Positions 1-6,105 of a stretch of DNA of 6,243 nucleotides are shown here, piece by piece. Each line of letters begins with the position of its first letter. Position 1 is the stretch's first letter. The stretch spans positions 1 through 6,243 of the forward strand of contig WJJW01000091.1 in assembly GCA_014729455.1 (NCBI GenBank), in the 5' to 3' direction. This DNA comes from Candidatus Eiseniibacteriota bacterium. GTDB taxonomy: Bacteria; Eisenbacteria; RBG-16-71-46; CAIMUX01; VGJL01. The translations under genes and the position numbers were made by a program. Below the pieces are notes generated by a model. The model did not search any database. It saw only the letters and a program-made list of their open reading frames with translations, and was not told the origin of the DNA.

Positions 1-1107
1 GGACACGGGAGATCCCGCCGGCTCCGGTCGCTTCCCCTCGTCGCCGCGCTCGCCCTGGTGCTGGGCCTGGCCGCCACGGGCTGCGACCAGGACGGGACGA
101 CCGGAGGCTCGGTCGACGCGATCGCCGCGCCGTCGTCGGACGGCGACGGCTTCGGCGCCGGTTTCCAGGGACCGCTCGCCGCTCTGACCCTCGCCGAGAT
201 CGACGCGGCGGTCGGTCTCGAACAGGAGCAGAGGGAACCGATGCAGGTCGCCCTGAACAAGGCGAAGGCGCAGATCGAGGAGCGCCGCGCGGACCGCGGC
301 GAAGGACGGCGAGAGGGACGCTGGGGCGGCGGCCGGCACGGCCGGGGTCCCCGTGGCGGCGGACACGGCCCGAACGCGGGCCCCGGGCCGATGATGGGGT
401 TCCTCGAGGAGTCGGCGGAGATCCTGAGCGCGCCGCAGTTCGCCTCGCTCGCCGGTCTGCTGGCCGAGAAGAGGGAAGCCGCGGCGACCGGCTTCGGCTG
501 GGGGCGCGGACACCACGGCCGCGGCGGTCCCGGACCGATGATGGGTCGGTTCGCCGAGCGGCTCGCCGACGAGCTGGATCTCACCGCCGAACAGCGGGAA
601 CAGATCCGGGAGATCGTCATGAGCCATCGCGACGACTTCCGTGCGATCCGCGAAGAGGTCCGCGCCGGCGATCTCGACCGGGAGGAGGCCCGGGATCGGA
701 TGCACGCCCTGCGGGAGGAGATGCGGGAAGAGATCCGGGCCGTTCTCACCGAGGAGCAATGGGCCCGGTGGGAGGAGATCCGCCTGGAGCGGATCGCGGA
801 TCGGATCGACATCCGGATCGACCGAATGGAAGAGCAGCTCGACCGGCGGGCCGACTTCCTCGCCAAGGTCCTCGATCTGACCGATGAGCAGACCGTCCGG
901 CTGAGTGAGGCGGTGCTCGCGACGATCCCTGCCCGGATCGAGATCCTCGAGTCGGTCAAGGCCGGGGAGATCGAACCGCACGAGGCGTTCGAGGAGATCC
1001 GGGAGATCGAGATCGCGCTGGCCGACGAGATCGCCGCGCTGCTGACCCCGGAACAGCTCGAGGTCTGGGAGGCGTTGCGGGATCTGCTTCCACGCCACGG
1101 CCGGTAG
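1..1107 (+). CDS. Secreted lipoprotein with three Spy/CpxP-like LTxxQ modules (5' end outside window)
   Basis: The reading frame is open from base 1, so the start codon lies upstream; residues are counted from base 1. Residues 5-28 are an Arg-rich n-region, a hydrophobic stretch (LPLVAALALVLGLAATGC) and a lipobox-like Cys28, so I infer a lipid-anchored exported protein. A GTG at position 58 would lose this signal and is rejected as the start. The mature part is charged and helical with paired LTxxQ-type motifs: LEQEQ 73-77 with LSAPQ 142-146, LTAEQ 194-198 with LTEEQ 249-253, and LTDEQ 293-297 with LTPEQ 348-352. These resemble the Spy/CpxP/ZraP periplasmic stress chaperones, which usually have one such module in about 150 residues; here there are three in 368 visible residues. 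Gly/His/Arg-rich stretches (108-133 and 167-182) interrupt and follow the first module and could bind metal. The general family is fairly secure; chaperone or metal-sensing function is inference. Confidence 0.8.
   Translation, partial: GHGRSRRLRSLPLVAALALVLGLAATGCDQDGTTGGSVDAIAAPSSDGDGFGAGFQGPLAALTLAEIDAAVGLEQEQREPMQVALNKAKAQIEERRADRGEGRREGRWGGGRHGRGPRGGGHGPNAGPGPMMGFLEESAEILSAPQFASLAGLLAEKREAAATGFGWGRGHHGRGGPGPMMGRFAERLADELDLTAEQREQIREIVMSHRDDFRAIREEVRAGDLDREEARDRMHALREEMREEIRAVLTEEQWARWEEIRLERIADRIDIRIDRMEEQLDRRADFLAKVLDLTDEQTVRLSEAVLATIPARIEILESVKAGEIEPHEAFEEIREIEIALADEIAALLTPEQLEVWEALRDLLPRHGR
322..546 (+). repeat. Two related Gly/His/Arg-rich segments ending in GPGPMMG
   Basis: Within the lipoprotein gene, bases 322-399 (residues 108-133) and 499-546 (residues 167-182) encode similar low-complexity segments. 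Each starts with Trp-Gly, contains HGRG, and ends in the identical heptapeptide GPGPMMG. The DNA of the ends is also close (ccgatgatggg in both). One segment splits the first Spy-like module and the other links it to the second. The likeness suggests an internal duplication, or convergence under the same composition. His residues 113, 122, 171 and 172 could act as metal ligands; this is inference. Confidence 0.6.
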
Positions 1108-1135
1108 ACCGAGGCGCGATCCTCTCAGGGACCCG

Positions 1136-1163
1136 GGCGGCCGGAGCGCGATCTCCGGCCGCC
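1136..1163 (+). terminator. GC-rich hairpin, probable terminator of the lipoprotein gene
   Basis: A perfect 11-bp stem (ggcggccggag at 1136-1146 and ctccggccgcc at 1153-1163) encloses a 6-base loop, starts 28 bases past the lipoprotein stop codon, and is followed by tttcctc. The T tract is short, so intrinsic termination is likely but not certain. The hairpin lies between two convergent genes. On the minus strand no T run follows it, so it should act mainly on rightward transcripts, although its stem could still protect the 3' end of the leftward mRNA. Confidence 0.65.
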
Positions 1164-1168
1164 TTTCC

Positions 1169-2959
1169 TCATCCCGCCGCCAGCTCCGATCGCTTCTGCT
1201 CGGAGTAGAGGAACGTCTGGTAGACCGGAGAACGTCCCGCCAGATCCTCGTGCGTGCCGGCGTCGACGAGACGCCCTTCGTCGAGAACGAGGATCGTATC
1301 GGCGCGGCGGATCGTGGCGAGACGGTGGGAGACGACGAAGACGGTCGCCTCCGGGAACGACCCGGTCAGCCCGGCCCAGAACCGGTCTTCGTTGTGCGCA
1401 TCGAGCGACGCGGTGCAGTCGTCGAGCAGGAGGATCTCGGGGCGGCCGGCCAGCGCGCGAGCGATCGCGATCCTCTGCTTCTGTCCGCCCGAGACGAGCG
1501 TCCCGCGCTGGCCGAGGGGGGTGGCGAGCCCGTGCTCCATCCCGGCGAGATCGGTTCCCATCTGCGCCACCTCCAGGCAGTGCCGGGTCCAGTCGGCCGG
1601 GGACGGACGCCCGAAGGAGACGTTCTCCTCGATCGTCTCGGAAAAGAGCAGCGACTCCTGAGGGACGTAACCGATCCGCCCGCGCAGATCCTCCCACGAC
1701 CACTCGTCGAACGGCCGGCCGTCGATCCGGTAGGTCCCTTCCTGCGTCGGCAGGAGCCCCGCCAGCAGCCGGAGCAGCGTGGACTTGCCGCTCGCCACCG
1801 GGCCGACCAGCGCGATCCGCTCCCCGCGCCGCGCGCGGAAGGTGATCCCCCGCAAGGCGGGCGGCAGCTCGGGACGGTACCGGAACCCGACGTCCTCGAG
1901 CGCGATCTCCGCGATCCGTCCTTCCCGTCCGTCCGGGCTGCTGTGGTTGCGGTGCACGACCACCGGATGGCGCAGGACCTCTTCCTCGCGGTCGATCGAG
2001 ACGAACGCCTGGCGTCCGGTCACGAAGAGGTTCGGAAGATCCATCATCGGGTAGATCAGCAGGTCGAGGTAGAAGTAGAAAGAGATCAGCGTGCCGACGG
2101 TCAGATCCCCCTGGATCACCGCGAGGCCGCCGACCGAGAGGACGATCGCCTGGCCGATCCGGCTGGCGACGTTGTCCATCTCGTGGACGAGCACGACGAG
2201 CTTGGCCAGCTTGAGCTGGATCCCGACCCGCTCGGAGAGGATCTCCGAGAGGCGCCGCCTCTGCCCGGTGTCCGACCCGAACGCCTTGACGATCCGGACG
2301 CCGGAGAACGCCGATTCGACGAGGTTGTTGGTGCGGGAGACCGCCTGCTGCTGCCGCTCGTACGTGCTCCCCAGCTCCTTGCGCGCGAGGTAGAAGACGT
2401 AGAGCATGATCGGCACCGGGAGCATCGAGAGAAGCGCCAGGCGCGCGTCGAGCAGGAACATCGCCGCCACGCAGAAGACGAACTTGGAGAACGAATCGAC
2501 GAAGCGGAAGATCCCCGAGCAGCCGAACCAGGAGATCCGCGGATACTCCGTGATGTCGTCGGTCAGACGGGTCACGAGGTCTCCGGTCCGGAAGCGCCCG
2601 AAGAACGTGAAGTCCTTTTCCAGGAGCGAGTCGAAGACCCTCTCCCGGATCCCCTTCTCGAGGTTCAGGTTCATCCAGGCGCGGAACGCGGGGTAGAAGC
2701 CGGCCACGAATCGGCCGAGGGCGATCAGGCCGAGGATCAGGAGCGGTCCGTCCAGCGAAACCGACCGTCCTTCCGTCTCGCGGAACGCGCGCAGGACGTC
2801 GTCGACCACCCGTCCCAGGACGAGCGGGTAGGCGATCGCCACCGCACTGGAGACCAGCGTGAAGGCGAGCAGGAAGACGAGGAAGCGCCGGTGCGGCTTC
2901 CAGTAGGCGGCCAGCCAGGCGAGGTGCTGGCGGGTCGTCATCCGGATCCCCGTGCTCAC
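1169..2959 (-). CDS. ABC exporter half-transporter A, with degenerate Walker B (MdlA-like)
   Basis: A 596-residue type IV (ABCB-like) half-transporter with six expected membrane helices in about residues 20-310 and an ATPase domain in about 350-580. Visible motifs are Walker A GPVASGKST (386-394), Q-loop Gln434, signature VSGGQ (489-493), Walker B LLLDD with Asp513/Asp514, D-loop SLD and switch His545. Asp514 stands where the catalytic Glu normally is, as in the non-catalytic partner of heterodimeric exporters (MdlA, TM287, BmrC types). The GTG start at 2959 is chosen because it overlaps the previous gene's stop as GTGA and has GGAG seven bases upstream. ATG at 2941 (six codons later) is a possible alternative. 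The open frame runs further upstream but only through the coding region of gene B. It should pair with that product in the inner membrane and export an unknown substrate (lipid, drug or peptide). Confidence 0.92.
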   Translation of the reverse strand: MSTGIRMTTRQHLAWLAAYWKPHRRFLVFLLAFTLVSSAVAIAYPLVLGRVVDDVLRAFRETEGRSVSLDGPLLILGLIALGRFVAGFYPAFRAWMNLNLEKGIRERVFDSLLEKDFTFFGRFRTGDLVTRLTDDITEYPRISWFGCSGIFRFVDSFSKFVFCVAAMFLLDARLALLSMLPVPIMLYVFYLARKELGSTYERQQQAVSRTNNLVESAFSGVRIVKAFGSDTGQRRRLSEILSERVGIQLKLAKLVVLVHEMDNVASRIGQAIVLSVGGLAVIQGDLTVGTLISFYFYLDLLIYPMMDLPNLFVTGRQAFVSIDREEEVLRHPVVVHRNHSSPDGREGRIAEIALEDVGFRYRPELPPALRGITFRARRGERIALVGPVASGKSTLLRLLAGLLPTQEGTYRIDGRPFDEWSWEDLRGRIGYVPQESLLFSETIEENVSFGRPSPADWTRHCLEVAQMGTDLAGMEHGLATPLGQRGTLVSGGQKQRIAIARALAGRPEILLLDDCTASLDAHNEDRFWAGLTGSFPEATVFVVSHRLATIRRADTILVLDEGRLVDAGTHEDLAGRSPVYQTFLYSEQKRSELAAG

Positions 2960-4752
2960 GCGACCGCTCCGCTCTTGAACTGCAGGTCGAAGAGGTCCCG
3001 GTAGATCCCGCCTCTCTCGTACAGGTCCCGGTGCGTTCCTTCCTCGACGAGGCGCCCCTTGTGCACGACGAGGATCCGGTCTGCCGATACGATCGTGGCC
3101 AGCCGGTGGGCGATCACCAGCGAGGTGCGCCCCGCCAGCAGCCGATCGACGGCGTCCTGCAGGCGCCGCTCGGTCGCCGGATCGACCGCCGAGGTCGCCT
3201 CGTCCAGAACCAGGAGATCGGGATCCCGCACGATCGCCCGGGCGAAGCTCAGGAGCTGCCGCTCGCCCATCGAGAGATTGGTCCCCCCTTCGGTGAGCTC
3301 CTGGTCGTAGCCGTCGGGGAGGCGCGCGATCACCTCCTCGGCGCCGACGATCCGCACGGCCCGCTCCAGCGCCTCCTGCGGGACGTCGTCGACGAGGGCC
3401 CGCAGGTTGTCCCGAACCGTTCCCGGGAAGAGATGGATCTCCTGCAGGACCAAGCCGAGCTTCTCCCGCCACGCTCTCTGCCGGAACGAGCGGATGTCGT
3501 CGCCGTCCAGGGCGATCCGACCCTCGGTCGGCTCGTAATAGCGGAGCAGGAGGCTCGTGATCGTCGTCTTGCCGCCGCCGGACAGGCCGACGAGCGCGAC
3601 CTTCTCGCCCCGCCGGATCCGGAAGGAGACGCGGTCGAGGGCGCGTGTGCCCCCGTCGTAGACGAACGAGACGTCCTCGAAGGCGAGCTCCCGCCAGTCG
3701 GGATCGACCGTCTCACGCGCGTCGGGGGCGTCCGGGGTTCGCGACGGGGTGTCGAGGATCGCGAAGACCCGGTCCGCCGAGGCGAACGCGCGCTGGATGA
3801 AGCTGACCTGCTCGGAAAACATCGCCAGCGGCCAGAAGATCCGCCGGGTGTAGTCGACGAAGAGGACCACCGTCCCCACCGTGATGGTCGCGTCGAAGAG
3901 ACGACCCGATCCGATGGTGAGGATCAGCATCACCGCGAAGACCTCGACCGTCGTCAGCAGCCCCCAGAACCCGTACTCCAGCGCGGTCGTGTTCCGTTCC
4001 AGATGCAGCTTGTCGTCGTTGAGCCGGGCGAGGCGTGCGGCCGCCCTCCTCTCGTACCCGAAGACCTGCAGGATCGGCACCCCCTGGACGTACTCGGAGA
4101 CGAACGTGGAGATCCGCGCGTAGTAGGCGCGCACCCGTCGGAAGAGCCCGCGCATCCACCGGAAGTAGAAGATGGTCCCGACGATGATCGGAAGCGCGAG
4201 GCAGAGCAACGCCACGGTCACCTGCCAGCTCGCGAGGAGCATCACGACCAGCGTGCCGAGCACGAGGATCATCGTCCGCAGGACGGCGAGCGCGACCTCG
4301 GAGAACAGCGCCTGCAGCCGTTCCGTGTCCGACTCGACGCGGGCGAGGAGGCGTCCCGGAGGGTTGCGGTCGAAGTAGGCGAGCGAGAGTCCGAGGAGAT
4401 GATCGAAGAGGGATTGCTTCAGCCTCCGGACGATCCGCAACCCCATCTTGGTGAGCAGCACGACCTGGAAGTAACCCGCGGTGGTCCCGACGACGAAGAG
4501 TCCGGCGTAGAGGAGGGCGTGGCGCACGATGCCGCGGGCCGAGCCCTCCGGGATGCTCTGGTCGATGATCCGGCGGAGCACGATCGGTCCGGCCAGCTCG
4601 GCCCCGACGGTGACCAGCAGGAGGAGGAAGCCCGGAACGAGCAGCCGGAGATGCGGCCGAAACAGGGGAACGACCCTTCCGACCATCTCCCGGAACGGAA
4701 GATGCCGGATGGACTGCTCGTCCTCCGGAGATACGTCGTCGTCCCACCACAT
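2956..4752 (-). CDS. ABC exporter half-transporter B, with canonical Walker B and LSMGE signature (MdlB-like)
   Basis: A 598-residue type IV (ABCB-like) half-transporter. An acidic N-terminus (WWDDD, residues 2-6) and an amphipathic elbow precede six expected membrane helices (about 35-320), then an ATPase domain (about 355-590). Motifs are Walker A GLSGGGKTT (389-397), Q-loop Gln437, signature LSMGE (493-497), Walker B LLVLDE with Asp517 and catalytic Glu518, D-loop AVD and switch His549. The signature departs from LSGGQ, while the catalytic Glu is intact; this is the mirror image of partner A and typical of MdlB/TM288-type subunits. The ATG at 4752 is the earliest start in this frame but has no clear Shine-Dalgarno sequence; Met23 is an alternative. 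It overlaps gene A by 4 bases. The substrate cannot be read from the sequence. Confidence 0.92.
   Translation of the reverse strand: MWWDDDVSPEDEQSIRHLPFREMVGRVVPLFRPHLRLLVPGFLLLLVTVGAELAGPIVLRRIIDQSIPEGSARGIVRHALLYAGLFVVGTTAGYFQVVLLTKMGLRIVRRLKQSLFDHLLGLSLAYFDRNPPGRLLARVESDTERLQALFSEVALAVLRTMILVLGTLVVMLLASWQVTVALLCLALPIIVGTIFYFRWMRGLFRRVRAYYARISTFVSEYVQGVPILQVFGYERRAAARLARLNDDKLHLERNTTALEYGFWGLLTTVEVFAVMLILTIGSGRLFDATITVGTVVLFVDYTRRIFWPLAMFSEQVSFIQRAFASADRVFAILDTPSRTPDAPDARETVDPDWRELAFEDVSFVYDGGTRALDRVSFRIRRGEKVALVGLSGGGKTTITSLLLRYYEPTEGRIALDGDDIRSFRQRAWREKLGLVLQEIHLFPGTVRDNLRALVDDVPQEALERAVRIVGAEEVIARLPDGYDQELTEGGTNLSMGERQLLSFARAIVRDPDLLVLDEATSAVDPATERRLQDAVDRLLAGRTSLVIAHRLATIVSADRILVVHKGRLVEEGTHRDLYERGGIYRDLFDLQFKSGAVA
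2967..2970 (-). promoter_or_regulatory. Ribosome binding site of ABC gene A, inside gene B
   Basis: On the minus strand GGAG lies seven bases before the GTG at 2959, within the last codons of the upstream gene. Together with the 4-base GTGA stop/start overlap it supports translational coupling of the two half-transporters, which would help equal production. It also favours GTG over the downstream ATG at 2941, though a ggga stretch five bases before that ATG keeps it possible. Confidence 0.5.
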
Positions 4753-4857
4753 GAGTCGGCCGATGGTACGTCGTCGTTCGACGTCGAGGCAATCCCCGTG
4801 ACGGCTCGATCGACGTGAAGGAGCGCGAGCCCCGCTTTCTCGGCGGGAGAAGGGCGA
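4753..4857. other. 105-bp gap between nuclease and ABC genes
   Basis: No coding sequence is apparent. On the minus strand a weak promoter-like pair, TTGCCT (4786-4791) and TACCAT (4762-4767) with an 18-base spacer, ends 9 bases before the ABC ATG. Each box matches the sigma-70 consensus at four of six positions. An inverted repeat (acgtcg-5-cgacgt, 4768-4784) lies in that spacer and could be an operator or chance. A 5-bp hairpin at 4831-4847 lacks a T tract. The gap may separate two transcription units or simply be read through. Confidence 0.35.
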
Positions 4858-5463
4858 TCAGTTCCCGGTCGACCCGCTTCCGGTGGACTCCATCCAGCCC
4901 GAGACCTCCCGCATCCGCTTGCGGAACAGGTGCGGCGGCTCGAACGGGACCGGACCGGCCGCTTCGGCGGCCGCCAGGCAGTCCGCGGCCGGCTCGGGCA
5001 GACCGTTGTCTCCGTAGTAGGAGACCGTCTCGACGGCGAGGCCCGCCTCGAGGACGAGGACCGAGTAGTTGCGGTCGTTGACGAACAGGTATCCGAGGGT
5101 CCGGCCGTACGGGTCCCGCATCGACGCGCGGAGCAGCGTGATCTCCTCCGCCATCGAGAGGACCCCTTTCGCGAACGCGGTGGCTTCCGGGCCGAACGGC
5201 TGATCGAACGGGATGTCGTGCTCCGGATGGCGGATCTCCGGTGTGTCGATCCCCAGGATCCGGACCGTCTCGTTCTCCTCCTCCCAGGCGATCTCCACCG
5301 TGTCCCCGTCGTCGACCGAGACCTTCTCGACGGGGACCGGAACCGGGACGCCGTGAGCGCGCGGCTGGGCGCGGTCGTCGTCCGCCGCATCGAGCGGAGC
5401 GGCGGGATGCAGGAGCAGCGCCCACGCGAGGAGCAGGGCCGCGGAGATCCTCTTCGTCGTCAT
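4858..5463 (-). CDS. Secreted thermonuclease-family (SNase-like) nuclease
   Basis: A 201-residue protein with a Sec signal peptide (Lys4/Arg5, hydrophobic 6-18, likely cleavage near Ala26), a linker with a VPVPVPV run (39-45) and a staphylococcal-nuclease OB-fold domain (about 46-170). Against S. aureus nuclease the metal and catalytic residues are all present: Asp54 (D21), Arg68 (R35), Asp73-Thr74 (D40-T41), Glu76 (E43) in RILGIDTPE, and Arg121 (R87) in DPYGRTLGY. It should therefore be an active Ca2+-dependent DNA/RNA endonuclease outside the cytoplasm. About 30 C-terminal residues after the core match no motif I know. The ATG at 5463 is preferred because AAGGA lies eight bases upstream; ATG at 5481, six codons earlier, would spoil the signal n-region and overlaps that site. 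It follows the hemerythrin-like gene by 32 bases and is probably co-transcribed with it. Family assignment is firm; the role (nutrient recovery, extracellular DNA turnover) is inference. Confidence 0.9.
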   Translation of the reverse strand: MTTKRISAALLLAWALLLHPAAPLDAADDDRAQPRAHGVPVPVPVEKVSVDDGDTVEIAWEEENETVRILGIDTPEIRHPEHDIPFDQPFGPEATAFAKGVLSMAEEITLLRASMRDPYGRTLGYLFVNDRNYSVLVLEAGLAVETVSYYGDNGLPEPAADCLAAAEAAGPVPFEPPHLFRKRMREVSGWMESTGSGSTGN

Positions 5464-5471
5464 CGGGTCGG

Positions 5472-5476
5472 TCCTT
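5472..5476 (-). promoter_or_regulatory. Ribosome binding site deciding the nuclease start
   Basis: Minus-strand AAGGA (within GGAAAGGA) lies eight bases before the ATG at 5463. The alternative ATG at 5481 is just upstream of this motif, so the site can serve only the inner start. The inner start also gives a compact, conventional signal peptide. Confidence 0.7.
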
Positions 5477-5495
5477 TCCATGCGGTCCCGCCGGA

Positions 5496-5960
5496 TCAGT
5501 CCGGCGCCCCGCCGTCTCCTTCGATGGCGTGGAGGAAGAGCTCTCTCTCGGCCCGCTCATGCCGGTCGAGGGCGGCGAAGAAGTCGCTCGCCTTCCTGCG
5601 GAGCTCCTGGTCCTCCGGCGGCCTTTCCGTCCGGAGCGAGAGATCGCGGATCGCGTCGAGCTGCGCGAGCAGGGACGCATGCTCCTGGATCAGCCGCTCC
5701 AGACGCGGCGCCTGGTTCGGCAGCGCCTCCAGGATCTCCTGGTGCAGCCCCCCCTTCTCCTCCAGCTCGAAGTGCGGCCCGAGGCGGGACCGGAGCGCGC
5801 CGAACCCTTCCCGAACGTCCCGGATCCAGGTCTGGAAGGCGGGGCAGGTGTTGTCAATGAAGAGCCCCCCGAGACGGTTCTCGATCTCGATCAGCTCGTG
5901 GTGCTCGCGGAGGGCCTGCTCGAGGGCGGGTCGATCCTTCGATTCGCGGCGGTCGTCCAT
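5496..5960 (-). CDS. Hemerythrin/HHE-like four-helix metal-binding protein
   Basis: A 154-residue, mainly helical, cytosolic protein (no signal or membrane segment). His and acidic residues are spaced as in hemerythrin HHE domains: HH at 20-21 with Glu25, HFELEE (His63, Glu67), EH at 93-94, and HERAE (His134, Glu138) near the C-terminus. Known HHE proteins bind a diiron centre and take part in oxygen, NO or iron-stress responses; which of these applies here cannot be told. The frame is open back to 6176, but the ATG at 5960 is chosen because AAGGGGGA lies six bases before it and the helical, His-containing fold begins there; the upstream extension is Arg/Ser/Pro-rich, non-domain sequence that would run into the next gene. 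It is the first gene of the leftward cluster, 32 bases before the nuclease. Domain assignment rests on motif spacing, so an unrelated four-helix protein remains possible. Confidence 0.78.
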   Translation of the reverse strand: MDDRRESKDRPALEQALREHHELIEIENRLGGLFIDNTCPAFQTWIRDVREGFGALRSRLGPHFELEEKGGLHQEILEALPNQAPRLERLIQEHASLLAQLDAIRDLSLRTERPPEDQELRRKASDFFAALDRHERAERELFLHAIEGDGGAPD

Positions 5961-5966
5961 CGGCTT

Positions 5967-5974
5967 TCCCCCTT
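5967..5974 (-). promoter_or_regulatory. Ribosome binding site of the hemerythrin-like gene
   Basis: Minus-strand AAGGGGGA is followed by a six-base spacer and the ATG at 5960. It fixes the start inside a longer open frame that extends to 6176. Confidence 0.65.
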
Positions 5975-6019
5975 CGTGCCCGGCGCCTTCCGGTCCTCCC
6001 GGGGCGGCCGGCGCCCTGG

Positions 6020-6048
6020 ATTCTACGAGAGATGAGGGAAGAGGTCGA
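6020..6048 (-). promoter_or_regulatory. Candidate sigma-70-type promoter of the leftward genes
   Basis: Minus-strand TCGACC (6048-6043, four of six to TTGACA), a 17-base spacer and TAGAAT (6025-6020, five of six to TATAAT). Transcription would start near 6013, giving a leader of about 53 bases that includes the Shine-Dalgarno site of the hemerythrin-like gene. The spacing is ideal, and the AT-rich -10 stands out in this GC-rich sequence. The 8-bp palindrome gttcgaac (6052-6059) sits just upstream and could be a regulator site or part of a chance repeat. Confidence 0.5.
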
Positions 6049-6094
6049 GCGGTTCGAACTGTCCGGATGCTGGCGGCGGCGGCGCGCCGGCCGA

Positions 6095-6100
6095 TAGAAT
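6095..6100 (+). promoter_or_regulatory. -10-like TAGAAT directly before the chorismate mutase gene
   Basis: TAGAAT (five of six to TATAAT) is followed by five G residues and then the ATG at 6106. Transcription starting 6-7 bases after the box would begin at or next to the A of the ATG, the arrangement known for leaderless genes (TANNNT close to the start). No recognisable -35 lies 16-19 bases upstream, where the sequence is a GGC run. The GGGGG touches the ATG and is too close to work as a normal Shine-Dalgarno site. Confidence 0.4.
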
Positions 6101-6105
6101 GGGGG

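Noticed and set aside
2960..3472. A longer N-terminus for ABC subunit A (171 more codons in frame).
   Set aside because: This stretch lies inside gene B in another frame and encodes Gly/Arg/Pro-rich sequence. The GTGA overlap with a Shine-Dalgarno site gives the normal family length.
4732..4777. 11-base direct repeat tacgtcgtcgt at 4732-4742 and 4767-4777 around the ABC start.
   Set aside because: One copy encodes the Asp run of the protein and the motif is simple GTC-type repetition, so chance is likely.
1250..4818. Long plus-strand open frames (1250-3004 and 3031-4818, each near 590 codons) opposite the ABC genes.
   Set aside because: They are exact antisense to two genes with full ABC motifs. 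Their translations are rich in Arg, Asp, Glu and Pro with no domain or membrane pattern, which is the usual shadow of GC-rich coding sequence.
4831..4847. Small hairpin (cccgc-7-gcggg) after the nuclease gene as a terminator.
   Set aside because: The stem is only 5 bp and no T tract follows on the minus strand.
3713..5680. A 655-codon minus-strand open frame spanning the nuclease gene and part of ABC gene B.
   Set aside because: It is out of frame with both genes and its translation is Arg/Pro/Gly/Ser-rich low-complexity sequence.
5982..6015. Two GGCGCC copies in the leader of the hemerythrin-like gene as a riboswitch or attenuator stem.
   Set aside because: Only six bases pair, with no extension inward or outward, and no known riboswitch core is recognisable.
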